47,193 bases of DNA from assembly GCF_019599295.1 (NCBI RefSeq), contig NZ_JAIEWN010000046.1, positions 1 through 47,193 of the forward strand, in the 5' to 3' direction. A program made the translations under genes and the position numbers. Every line of letters starts with the position of its first letter. Within the stretch, counting starts at the first letter, position 1. The notes beneath the pieces were generated by a model. That model saw nothing but the letters and a program-made list of their open reading frames with translations, did no database searches and was not told where the DNA came from. Of this stretch, positions 30,668 to 40,116 are shown piece by piece. Source of the DNA: Oscillochloris sp. ZM17-4. Its GTDB lineage: Bacteria > Chloroflexota > Chloroflexia > Chloroflexales > Chloroflexaceae.

Positions 30668-31453
30668 CTATCCCTCAGGCGCGACGAGCCGGTAGCCAAC
30701 CCCGCGCACATTCTCGATACAGCCCATCTCGCCGATCTCGTAGCCCAGCCGGCGCCGCAGGATCCGGATCAGCGGCCGCAGCAGGCCGCTGGCATCGATG
30801 TCGTCGGTGTCGATCATGTGGCTGACCTTCACGATCTCACGCGGCGGCACGACCTGGCCAGCCCGACGGGCTAGGCACTCCAGCACGCGGAACTCGCGCG
30901 CCGAGAAGGTGATCTCGTCGCCGTTGAGCCAGACCCGGTGCTGGCTCGGCGCGACCCAGAGTCCGCCGACCTCAATCAGGTCGCTCGCCAGCTCGGGCGC
31001 GCTGGCGGCGGGTGAGGGCGTAGGCGGCAGGCGCTCCGCCGCGCTCAGATCCGGCGGGGCCGCCGCCTTGAGCTCACGCGCCCGGCGCAGCCGCCCCTCG
31101 ACGACGGCGAGCAGATCCTCGGGCTTGATCGGCTTGATCAGGTAATCATCGACCCCGAGGGTCTTCCCGTAGCGGATGTCGCTCGCCATCGCCCGCGCGG
31201 TCAGGAAGATAAACGGGATGCGCAGCAGCTCTGGGTCGGCGCGTATCTGCTCGAAGAGCTGGTAGCCGTTGAGCTCGGGCATCGCGATGTCGGCCAGGAT
31301 GAGGCTGATGGTATTGCGGTGCAGGATGTCGAGGGCGATGTTGCCGTCAAGCGCCGTGAGCACGTTATACCCGGCAGCCTCTAGGGTTATCTGGAGGCCG
31401 AGCAGCAGCTCGGGCTGATCATCGACGATAAGAATAGTAGACAGCTCCGTCAT
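30668..31453 (-). CDS. OmpR/PhoB-type response regulator (REC + winged helix)
   Basis: 261 aa from the ATG at 31453; an in-frame start at 31474 is possible and neither has a strong RBS. Receiver about 1-120: VDDQPEL, LILADIAMPELNG, IKPI. A Pro/Ala linker is followed by a winged-helix effector (about 165-258): ITFSAREFRVLECLARRAGQ, LIRILRRRLG and ENVRGVGYRL. This is the only intact DNA-binding response regulator recognised in the window and is thus the probable transcriptional output of this operon. Its targets are unknown. Confidence 0.92.
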   Translation of the reverse strand: MTELSTILIVDDQPELLLGLQITLEAAGYNVLTALDGNIALDILHRNTISLILADIAMPELNGYQLFEQIRADPELLRIPFIFLTARAMASDIRYGKTLGVDDYLIKPIKPEDLLAVVEGRLRRARELKAAAPPDLSAAERLPPTPSPAASAPELASDLIEVGGLWVAPSQHRVWLNGDEITFSAREFRVLECLARRAGQVVPPREIVKVSHMIDTDDIDASGLLRPLIRILRRRLGYEIGEMGCIENVRGVGYRLVAPEG

Positions 31454-31535
31454 TGGGTCACCACCAGGGTTCATTTTGATGAAGGCGCGAGGGATCCAGT
31501 CTTCGTTTACCGGCGGGACGAGGGCAGCTGCGCCA

Positions 31536-32954
31536 TCATAGAGACACTATAGATGATCGTATGAGCCGCGTCATCTGATCTCGGAGCTGGTCGGCGGACA
31601 GCTGGCCCTTCTGGACGCAGCAGATCATGCGCGCCTGGAGCCATGCGCGCTCGCTGGCAGTCAGCTCTTTGGCGGTCAGCACCATGATCGGTGTCCGCGC
31701 GGTGCGCGGCTCGGCGCGCAGCCGCTCAAGCACGGCGATGCCGTCCATGCCAGGCATCATCAGGTCGAGGACGATCAGGTCGGGGCGCACAGACTCCACA
31801 GAGGCCAGCCCGGCCCGCCCGTCGGTCGCCTCGACCACACGGCACTGCTGCTCGTCGAGGGAGAGCCGGACGATCTCGCGCGCGTCGGGGTCGTCATCGA
31901 TCACCAGGATCGTCGCCAGCGGCTCTATGAGGCGGCGGATGCGCAGTATCAGCGCCGCACCGTCGATCGGCTTGGGCAGGTAGTCGTTCGCGCCCAGGGT
32001 GATCGCCAGCCGCTGCTGATCGGCCGTCGAGCAGATCAGCACCGGGATCGGGCTGATGTCGGGGCTCGTCTTTAGCTCCCCCAGCACATCCCAGCCGTTG
32101 AGGTGCGGCATCAGCACGTCGAGGATCACGAGCTGCGGCCGGATCTGCCGGATTCGCTCGATCGCGTGGCGGATGTCGAGCACAGGGGTGACGGCGTAGC
32201 CCTGGGGCTCAAGGTGCAGGCGGCAGATCTCTTGGGAGCTTCGATCATTATCGACGATGACGACCATCGGCGGCGCGTCGCGCCCCGCATCCGGCGCGGG
32301 GCGCGGCGGCCCCGGCGCGGGCGGCGGCGGCTCCATGTCCGCGCCACCCTCAACCGCGCGATAGCCGAGGGTGGCGTTAATTAGGCCCAGCATGCGCTCG
32401 GCGTTGGCCAGCACGCGCTGCTGGAGATCCAGCTGGCGCTCGCTGAGCGTGCCATAGCGCTCCTTGCCGAGGAACCGCGTCAAGTTGAGGATGGCGTTGA
32501 GCGGTGCGCGCAGATCATGGGACATGTCGGCGAGGATCTGGCGCTGCGCCATGCTGGCCTCCTCGGCCGCCCGCGCGGCCTCGCCGAGGCGCGCGTTCGC
32601 CTGCTGGAGCTCGGCCGTGCGCTCTGCCACGCGCCGCTCGAGCGCGTCGACCTGCTGGCGTAGCTCGGCGGCCTCCGCGGTGCCGTCGATGGGGGGCTGG
32701 CCCTCCTGCTGGACGGCGCTCCGGCGGGCCAGGATCAGCGTGATCAGGACCAGCCATGAGAGCGCCCATATAAGCGCCCAGAGGGGCGGGAGGAGCTGCG
32801 CGATCACCGCACCATCCTGGCGCAGCCAGAACCACGCGTAGAGATGGATACCGCCGATGAGCAGCAGGATCACTGTGCTCAGCAAGAGGAAGATGTCGCC
32901 CATGGGCATGGACAGAAGGCACCCAGCCCGTGGCTGCTCATGGTGATGTTTCAT
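31536..32954 (-). CDS. HisKA protein without ATPase domain, fused to two receivers
   Basis: 472 aa. Two N-terminal TM helices (about 17-40 and 50-73) and a coiled coil precede a HisKA dimerisation domain with the acceptor His intact (ILADMSHDLRAPLNAILNL). The sequence then departs from its paralogues where they read DILDLSKIE (here ATLGYRAVEGG), and no N box, DxGxG or GxGLGL motif follows. After a Pro/Arg-rich linker come receiver 1 (VDNDRS, LVILDVLMPHLNG, PKPI) and receiver 2 (IDDDPDA, LIVLDLMMPGMDG, VQKG). It cannot autophosphorylate, so it may be phosphorylated in trans or act as a phosphotransfer hub. It starts 10 nt after the lipoprotein gene. Confidence 0.88.
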   Translation of the reverse strand: MKHHHEQPRAGCLLSMPMGDIFLLLSTVILLLIGGIHLYAWFWLRQDGAVIAQLLPPLWALIWALSWLVLITLILARRSAVQQEGQPPIDGTAEAAELRQQVDALERRVAERTAELQQANARLGEAARAAEEASMAQRQILADMSHDLRAPLNAILNLTRFLGKERYGTLSERQLDLQQRVLANAERMLGLINATLGYRAVEGGADMEPPPPAPGPPRPAPDAGRDAPPMVVIVDNDRSSQEICRLHLEPQGYAVTPVLDIRHAIERIRQIRPQLVILDVLMPHLNGWDVLGELKTSPDISPIPVLICSTADQQRLAITLGANDYLPKPIDGAALILRIRRLIEPLATILVIDDDPDAREIVRLSLDEQQCRVVEATDGRAGLASVESVRPDLIVLDLMMPGMDGIAVLERLRAEPRTARTPIMVLTAKELTASERAWLQARMICCVQKGQLSADQLRDQMTRLIRSSIVSL

Positions 32955-32964
32955 CGCCAGCGTC

Positions 32965-34023
32965 TCACTGCGGGAACATCAGCTTAACGACCTCGGGGTC
33001 CGAGTCGCCCCAGAAGCCATCTGGCAGGTCCATGCGTACATACGAATCTAGCGTATCGTTCGTGATCACCTTGAGCGGAATATCGACGTGGTGTGGCACC
33101 GGCACACCGGCGAGCACATCAAGGGCGGTCGTCACCCCAAGCTGGCCGACCCGCGCGGGGTAGCTGACGGCCACCGCCGAGAAGCCGTTCCGCTTCCACT
33201 GCTTAAGGAACGAGTTAATATCACCCCCAGTGATCGGCGGCACCGGCACGCCGGCCTCCAGGTATGCCTCCACCGCGCCCACGCCCTGTGAGCCGTCAGA
33301 CCAGATCCCGTCGATATGGCCGAGCGTCTGCAGCCAGCCCTGCATCGCCTTCTTGCCATCGACCGGCGACCAGTTAGCGTAGGCCTGGGCCAGCTCGTGG
33401 ATCTCAGGTGCCTTGGCGAAGACCTCACGGGCGCAGCGCATACGATCCTCGGCCACGCTCGAGTCTTTAACGCCCGAAAGGAGCACGATATCACCCCGCC
33501 CGCCCAGCTCCTGCACCAGCCACTCGGCCTGGAGCTGGCCGATGGTGCAGTTATTGGCCGAGACATAGGAGACGTAGTTGTCACCCGTCACGGTGCGGTC
33601 GATCAGGATCACCGGGACGCCCTGGGCCATCGCCGCGTCGATCGACGGCTTGAGCTCATCGAGCTTCGCCGGGCTGACGAGCAGCGCATCACAGCCCTCG
33701 GACAGCAGGCGCTGGATGTCGCTGATCTGGGTGGCCGGGTCATCTTTGGCATCGGCCTCGCGATAGGTGGCGATCTCTGCGTGGTGCCGCGCCTCGTAGC
33801 GGACGTGCTCAACCATCGAAAGGCGCCAGGAGTTTGAGGCCGAGGCATTGCTAAAGCAGAATGTATAGGGCGGGGCCTTCTTGTAGCGCGTGGTGTCAAC
33901 GGCACCCGCCGGCAGCGGCGTCGCGGGCAGTGACGTTGCCTCAGCCCGTCCGCAGGCGACGAGCAGTAAGGGCGCGATCAGTGATACGAGGATGGCAGTA
34001 AAACCTGTGCGCCGCCGGATCAT
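32965..34023 (-). CDS. Sugar-type periplasmic binding lipoprotein (Peripla_BP_4)
   Basis: 352 aa from the ATG at 34023 (AGAAAGGAAG upstream), preferred over an in-frame start at 34095. A signal peptide ends in a lipobox, LLLVACGRA, so the protein is a surface-anchored lipoprotein. The core matches the ribose/galactose-type binding family: TFCFSNASASNSWRLSMVEH, ISDIQRLLSEGCDALLVSPA, GVPVILIDRT and IVLLSGVKDSS. No ABC permease or ATPase gene is nearby. Instead it lies between a HAMP kinase and other kinases, so it probably presents a ligand to a sensor, in the manner of the LuxP-LuxQ or ChvE-VirA pairs. Ligand unknown. Confidence 0.9.
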   Translation of the reverse strand: MIRRRTGFTAILVSLIAPLLLVACGRAEATSLPATPLPAGAVDTTRYKKAPPYTFCFSNASASNSWRLSMVEHVRYEARHHAEIATYREADAKDDPATQISDIQRLLSEGCDALLVSPAKLDELKPSIDAAMAQGVPVILIDRTVTGDNYVSYVSANNCTIGQLQAEWLVQELGGRGDIVLLSGVKDSSVAEDRMRCAREVFAKAPEIHELAQAYANWSPVDGKKAMQGWLQTLGHIDGIWSDGSQGVGAVEAYLEAGVPVPPITGGDINSFLKQWKRNGFSAVAVSYPARVGQLGVTTALDVLAGVPVPHHVDIPLKVITNDTLDSYVRMDLPDGFWGDSDPEVVKLMFPQ

Positions 34024-34083
34024 GACCCACACTTCCTTTCTCCAGATAGACAAGGCTCGTAACCGCTTGAGCGTTTGCCGCCG

Positions 34084-34110
34084 CACATCCCTCACCTCAT
34101 CCCCTCTCCC

Positions 34111-34125
<15 letters not shown>
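34084..34125. repeat. Short interspersed repeat-like sequence
   Basis: The stretch CCCTCACCTCATCCCCTCTC followed by CCTCAAGGGGAG resembles a CCCTCACCC...CTCTCCC repeat common between genes of large bacterial genomes. It lies in the 87-bp gap after the HAMP kinase and overlaps the last codons of that kinase's reading frame. Assigned by pattern only. Confidence 0.3.
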
Positions 34126-35694
<1,569 letters not shown>

Positions 35695-36126
35695 GGTTGT
35701 AGTGTAGGATATGGTATGAGTCAGTTCATCAGACGGGTGGTACCGTCCACACGCGTATCTATATCGTAGCTGATCGCGCATGATAGGTCTATGTCCCCTG
35801 CGTAGAGGGCGTCATCATGATATGTGTCATGTGCTGCGCGGGGAGCACTTACCGCAGCAGATATCATGTATCATAGAGCTGTGACAGCGCCTGTCAATGG
35901 CTACAGAACGCCACAGTGCGCAAACGCGGGGCAGAGATGCCCCGCGGCTGATACGCAACCGCACCGGAGCCGATACAGAAGTCGCATAGTGCGCGCCAGG
36001 AGCCAGGCGTAGAATGATCGCGGCATCGGCCCTCAGATGACCCTGGCCGCTGGGAGTCACGGCTGAGCGACCACACACCGCGTCCAGCTGAGTACCAGTG
36101 TCAAAGACCTTCTCTGAGGTAACGTC
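35695..36126. promoter_or_regulatory. Divergent intergenic region with palindromes
   Basis: Separates the minus-strand kinase operon from the plus-strand STAS operon and must hold both promoters. TGACAG-CGC-CTGTCA (35882-35896) is a 6-bp-arm palindrome typical of a dimer-binding operator. TGCTGCG (35832-35838)/CGCAGCA (35853-35859) and ATGATAT (35817-35823)/ATATCAT (35861-35867) form a second, offset inverted-repeat cluster. No clear -35/-10 pair was chosen. Confidence 0.45.
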
Positions 36127-37221
36127 ATGCTCCACGCACGTCGACTGTCCCGCATCTTCGTCATGATCCACGCCGACGAGGATCTTCGACGCAGAGGGCA
36201 GAACCTGCTCACGATACTCTGGGGGCTGATCGGCATCACGCTGCTGACCCTACCGATCACAGTGCTGAACGGCCGGAACGGCCCGCTGATCAACTCGATC
36301 ATCGCGCTACCCCTGGGCGCGTGGCTGATCGTGCTGACGCACCGGGGCCACGTGAGCCTCGTGGCGACGCTCGTCATCATCTCCACCACCGCAAGCCTGG
36401 TGCTTGTCCCGATATTCGGCTCGGCGGACTTCTCGGCCAGCGCCTACTACTTCCTCCTGAACATCCTCATCGCCGGAGTCATCCTGTCGCCGATCGCCAC
36501 CTGGGGCATGGTGGCGATGAATCTGGCCGCCCTGATCATGGCCGCCCTGCTCAGCCGGCAGGAGGCCCAAGTAGCGCCGAGCATCCTGGTCACAAGCGTC
36601 AACGCCGGCATACTCCAGGCCTTCGCCGCGATGATCGTGGTCATCAACATGGTCACCACCGCGCGGGCGCTCCGCGATGCGCGGCAGGCCCGCGCCGAGA
36701 CTCAGCTGGCCAACCAGTCCCTGGCCATGAGCAACGCCAGCCTTGAGCGACAGGTGGCCGAGCGCACCGCCGCGCTGAGCGTCTCGCTGGCCGAGAGCGA
36801 GGCGCACGCGCTCGCCCTCCAGGAGTCGCTGGATGCCCGGGAGCGCATGAGCGATCTGATCACAGACCTCTCGCTGCCAATGATCCCGATCAGCCATGAC
36901 GCCCTGGTCGTTCCGCTCGTCGGCGCGCTCGACAGCGCGCGAGCCAGCCTGCTGCTCCAGCGCGTGCTCGCGCAGATCGAGTCCCAGCGGGCGCGGACGC
37001 TGATCCTGGATGTGACGGGGCTGCCGATCATCGACACCCACGTGGCCAGGGTGCTGCTCAGCACCGCGCAGGCCGCCCGCCTGCTCGGCGCGCGCTCCAT
37101 CCTGGTCGGCATCCGGCCCGAGGTCGCCCAGGCGCTCGTCAGCCTGGGGGTCGACCTGTCAAAACTCCAGACCCACGCGACGCTACAGCAGGCCATCGGG
37201 ACGCTGTTTGTGCTGCGATAG
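36127..37221 (+). CDS. Membrane STAS-domain protein (RsbR-like)
   Basis: 364 aa; ATG with GAGGT upstream. Six predicted membrane helices (about 30-180) are followed by a coiled coil (about 190-245) and a C-terminal STAS domain (about 250-360): VVPLVGALDSARASLLLQRV, LILDVTGLPIIDTHVARVL and VGIRPEVAQALVSLGV. The DxTGxxxxDT pattern keeps the Thr that is phosphorylated in RsbR proteins of stressosome complexes. RsbR usually has a cytoplasmic globin-like or PAS N-terminus; a polytopic membrane sensor is a less common arrangement. No RsbT/RsbS gene is nearby. It leads the plus-strand operon. Confidence 0.85.
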   Translation: MLHARRLSRIFVMIHADEDLRRRGQNLLTILWGLIGITLLTLPITVLNGRNGPLINSIIALPLGAWLIVLTHRGHVSLVATLVIISTTASLVLVPIFGSADFSASAYYFLLNILIAGVILSPIATWGMVAMNLAALIMAALLSRQEAQVAPSILVTSVNAGILQAFAAMIVVINMVTTARALRDARQARAETQLANQSLAMSNASLERQVAERTAALSVSLAESEAHALALQESLDARERMSDLITDLSLPMIPISHDALVVPLVGALDSARASLLLQRVLAQIESQRARTLILDVTGLPIIDTHVARVLLSTAQAARLLGARSILVGIRPEVAQALVSLGVDLSKLQTHATLQQAIGTLFVLR

Positions 37222-37351
37222 GGCCATCACCCCTGGCACCTCGCACATGATCACATCACAACTAACACAGAAAGCGCATAGACCTCCCCGCCCCCAGCGT
37301 ATACCATAGTACAGCCAACGGGTATCTGGGCGTGAGCAAAGGGGGCCTTCT

Positions 37352-38467
37352 ATGAATCGGGGCGTAAGCCTTTTTGATAAAAAGATATTGTTGGTTGACG
37401 ATCAGGAGATCAACCTCCAGCTGCTCAAGCGCATTCTTCAGCACGAGGGCTTTACCTCTGTTCAGAGCCTGAGCGACCCCTACCAGGCCCTGTCGACCTA
37501 TATCGAGTACCAGCCTGATATCATCCTGCTCGACCTGATGATGCCCGGCCTCGACGGCATCACGATCATGCAGCTGCTGAACCAGTGCATCCCCGAAGGC
37601 GTCTACCTGCCCATCCTGGTGCTCACCGCCGATATGAGCCCCGAGACGCGGCGGCACGCCCTGTCCCTGGGGGCGAAGGACTTCCTGACCAAGCCCTTCG
37701 ACCCGACCGAGGTCGTGCTGCGGATCCAAAACCTGCTGGAGACGCGCCGCCTCTACCTGCAGCTCCAGACGCAGAACCATCACCTGAGCCAGCAGGTCCA
37801 GCGTGGCCTGCGCGACATCGACGAGGCCCAGACCGAGGTCATCCTACGGCTCTCGCAGGCCGCCGAGTACCGCGACGAGGAGACGGGCCTGCACACCCAG
37901 CGCGTCGGCCGGCTCTCGGCGCTGATCGCCCGGTCGATCGGCCTCGATGAGGAGCAGGTCGAGCTCATCCGCCGCGCCGCGCCGCTCCACGATATCGGCA
38001 AGATCGCGATCCCCGACTACATCCTGCGCAAGCCGGGCCGACTCACCGCAGAGGAGCTCAGGCGGATGCAGGAGCACGCGGCGATGGGGGCGCGCATGCT
38101 TGAGGATAGCCGCTTCCCGCTGCTCCAGGCGGCCCACGAGATCGCCCTCTACCACCACGAGCGATGGGACGGCGCCGGCTACCCTCAGGGTATCGGGGGC
38201 CACGACATCCCGATCATGGCGCGGATCGTCGCGGTGGCCGACGCCTTCGACGCACTGACCCACGAGCGCCCGTATAAGCACGCCTGGAGCGTCGATGAGA
38301 CGCTCACTGAGCTCCGTGCGTGCAGCGGCTCGCGCTACGACCCGCAGGTGATCGAGGCGCTGAACAAGGTTGTAATCCAGGAGGGGCTCTACCGCCCTGG
38401 AATGATCGTCTCGCTGGGAGCGATCTACCCAGAGCCATTGCCGCGGATCATGGCGGCCGTGTCGTAG
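37352..38467 (+). CDS. REC-HD-GYP response regulator (c-di-GMP phosphodiesterase)
   Basis: 371 aa; AAAGGGGGCC precedes the ATG. The receiver (about 10-130) has LLVDDQEIN, IILLDLMMPGLDG and TKPFDP. A coiled coil leads to the HD-GYP domain (about 170-350) with H.QRV, the HD pair in PLHDIGKIAIPD, HHERWDGAGYPQG and VAVADAFDALTHERPYK. All metal-binding residues seem present. RpfG-type enzymes hydrolyse cyclic di-GMP, which links this kinase cluster to second-messenger output. It sits 130 bp after the STAS gene. Confidence 0.95.
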   Translation: MNRGVSLFDKKILLVDDQEINLQLLKRILQHEGFTSVQSLSDPYQALSTYIEYQPDIILLDLMMPGLDGITIMQLLNQCIPEGVYLPILVLTADMSPETRRHALSLGAKDFLTKPFDPTEVVLRIQNLLETRRLYLQLQTQNHHLSQQVQRGLRDIDEAQTEVILRLSQAAEYRDEETGLHTQRVGRLSALIARSIGLDEEQVELIRRAAPLHDIGKIAIPDYILRKPGRLTAEELRRMQEHAAMGARMLEDSRFPLLQAAHEIALYHHERWDGAGYPQGIGGHDIPIMARIVAVADAFDALTHERPYKHAWSVDETLTELRACSGSRYDPQVIEALNKVVIQEGLYRPGMIVSLGAIYPEPLPRIMAAVS

Positions 38468-38536
38468 CGCGCCGCAGGGCGGCTACGCGCTCACCTTTCA
38501 GCCGAGCAGGGCATACATACATACAAGGGGGCTCTT

Positions 38537-38965
38537 ATGGAAACCGAAGGTACACTAGCGAATATCTCTACACTGCGCCTACTCTATATATTTGGGCGAA
38601 ACGCGCGCAGCGGCAAGCTGCAGATCTCGAACGAGACCGCGTGGGCGCTGCTCTGGCTACGGGATGGCCAGGTCGTGAGCGCGATCATCCTTAGCAAGAG
38701 CGACCGGCGCCCGCTGCACGCCGGCGAGCAGGCCATCCTCGATCTCTTCACATGGACCAGCGGCCACTATAGCTACAGCCCCGACCCGGCGAGCGGCAGC
38801 TACCCCGTCACGATCAGACGCTCCACCAGCGATCTGATCGGCGAGGAGCTGGAGCACCGCAACGCTCCCGCAGCCCCCCCCCCGACGAGAGAGATCGCGG
38901 GCAAGCGGGCGCCCACCTATACGGCATGGCTGCGGCTCACATCCGCCGATGCGAGCCCGCGATGA
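38537..38965 (+). CDS. DUF4388 (PatA N-terminal-like) protein
   Basis: 142 aa; GGGGG lies 6 nt before the ATG. It begins METEGTLANISTLRLLYIFG and continues RSGKLQISNETAWALLWLRD and GEQAILDLFTWTSGHYSY, the pattern of DUF4388. This domain is found at the start of PatA-type response regulators and as a stand-alone protein in signalling clusters. The tail is Pro-rich. Its stop overlaps the next kinase's ATG (ATGA), so the two are co-translated. Biochemical role unknown. Confidence 0.8.
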   Translation: METEGTLANISTLRLLYIFGRNARSGKLQISNETAWALLWLRDGQVVSAIILSKSDRRPLHAGEQAILDLFTWTSGHYSYSPDPASGSYPVTIRRSTSDLIGEELEHRNAPAAPPPTREIAGKRAPTYTAWLRLTSADASPR

Positions 38966-40110
38966 TCAACGAGATGCCCCAGCCCGCCACGATCCTGGTG
39001 GTCGATGACCTGCCGCAGAACCGGCAGCTCATCGAGCTCTATCTCGTGCGGCTGGGGCATCGGGTGATGCAGGCGGCAAATGGCCGCGAAGCGATCGATC
39101 TGCTCCGCACGCAGCGGGCCGACCTGATCATGCTCGATATCATGATGCCGGTGATGGACGGCTTCGAGACGCTCACCATCTTAAAGGCCGACCCGGCGCT
39201 GCGGCACACGCCAGTGGTCGTCGTCTCCGCGCTCAACAGCACCGAGGATGTCGCCCGATGCATCTCGCTCGGCGCCGATGATTTCCTCTTCAAGCCGGTC
39301 GACCGGGTGCTGCTCGATGCGCGCGTCGAGGCCTGCCTCGTGCGCAAGCGGCTGCACGACCGCGAGCAGGCCGCCCTGGCGGCGGCCGAGTCCGCCAACC
39401 GCGCCAAGAGCGACTTTGTCGCGATCCTCTCCCACGAGCTGAAGAACCCGATCACCGGGATCGCCGGCTACGCCGATCTGCTGCTGCTCCAGGTGTTCGG
39501 CCCGATCACCGCGCAGCAAGAGGAGGGCGTGCGCGTGATCCGCAGCCTCGCTAACCTGACGAAGACGCTGCTCGCCGACCTGACCGATCTCTCGGAGATC
39601 GATTCGGGCCATCTGCGGCTTGATCCGTCGCCGTCCCGGCTCGCCGTCGCCGCCGCCGCCGCCAGCAACACGATGCGTACGCTGCTCGCCGACCGGCACC
39701 ACCGCCTGCGCATCGACATCCCCCCCGATCTGCCGCTCGTGATGGCCGACGAGGTGCGGCTCATCCAGATCCTGACGAACCTGCTCAGCAACGCCGGCAA
39801 GTACACCCCGCCGTATGGCTCCATTGTGCTCAGCGCCGCGCAGCTCGACGCCGCGATGATCGAGGTGTCCGTGCGCGACAGCGGCATCGGCATCCCCGCC
39901 AATGAGCAAGATCGTATCTTCAGCCCGTTCTTCCGTACAATGAGCGCGCGCGATGGGGGTGAGCCGGGCAGCGGCCTGGGGCTCAATATCACCCGCCGCC
40001 TCGTAGAGCTCCAGGGCGGCCGGATCTGGTTCTCCAGCGCCCCCAACGCGGGCAGCACCTTCTCGTTCACTCTCCCGGTCGCGCATTCCGCAACAACACA
40101 TCCAAAGTAG
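38962..40110 (+). CDS. REC-histidine kinase
   Basis: 382 aa from the ATG at 38962, in ATGA overlap with the DUF4388 gene; an in-frame start at 38926 would overlap further and is less likely. Intact receiver (VVDDLPQNRQL, LIMLDIMMPVMDG, FKPVD), HisKA (FVAILSHELKNPITGIAGYA) and HATPase_c (LLSNAGKYTPP, DSGIGIP, GSGLGLNI). The H-box reads HELKNP rather than HELRTP, a common variant in phytochrome-like kinases. It is cytoplasmic and has no sensor of its own, so its activity is probably set by phosphorylation of its receiver. Confidence 0.93.
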   Translation: MINEMPQPATILVVDDLPQNRQLIELYLVRLGHRVMQAANGREAIDLLRTQRADLIMLDIMMPVMDGFETLTILKADPALRHTPVVVVSALNSTEDVARCISLGADDFLFKPVDRVLLDARVEACLVRKRLHDREQAALAAAESANRAKSDFVAILSHELKNPITGIAGYADLLLLQVFGPITAQQEEGVRVIRSLANLTKTLLADLTDLSEIDSGHLRLDPSPSRLAVAAAAASNTMRTLLADRHHRLRIDIPPDLPLVMADEVRLIQILTNLLSNAGKYTPPYGSIVLSAAQLDAAMIEVSVRDSGIGIPANEQDRIFSPFFRTMSARDGGEPGSGLGLNITRRLVELQGGRIWFSSAPNAGSTFSFTLPVAHSATTHPK

Positions 40111-40116
40111 CACTTC

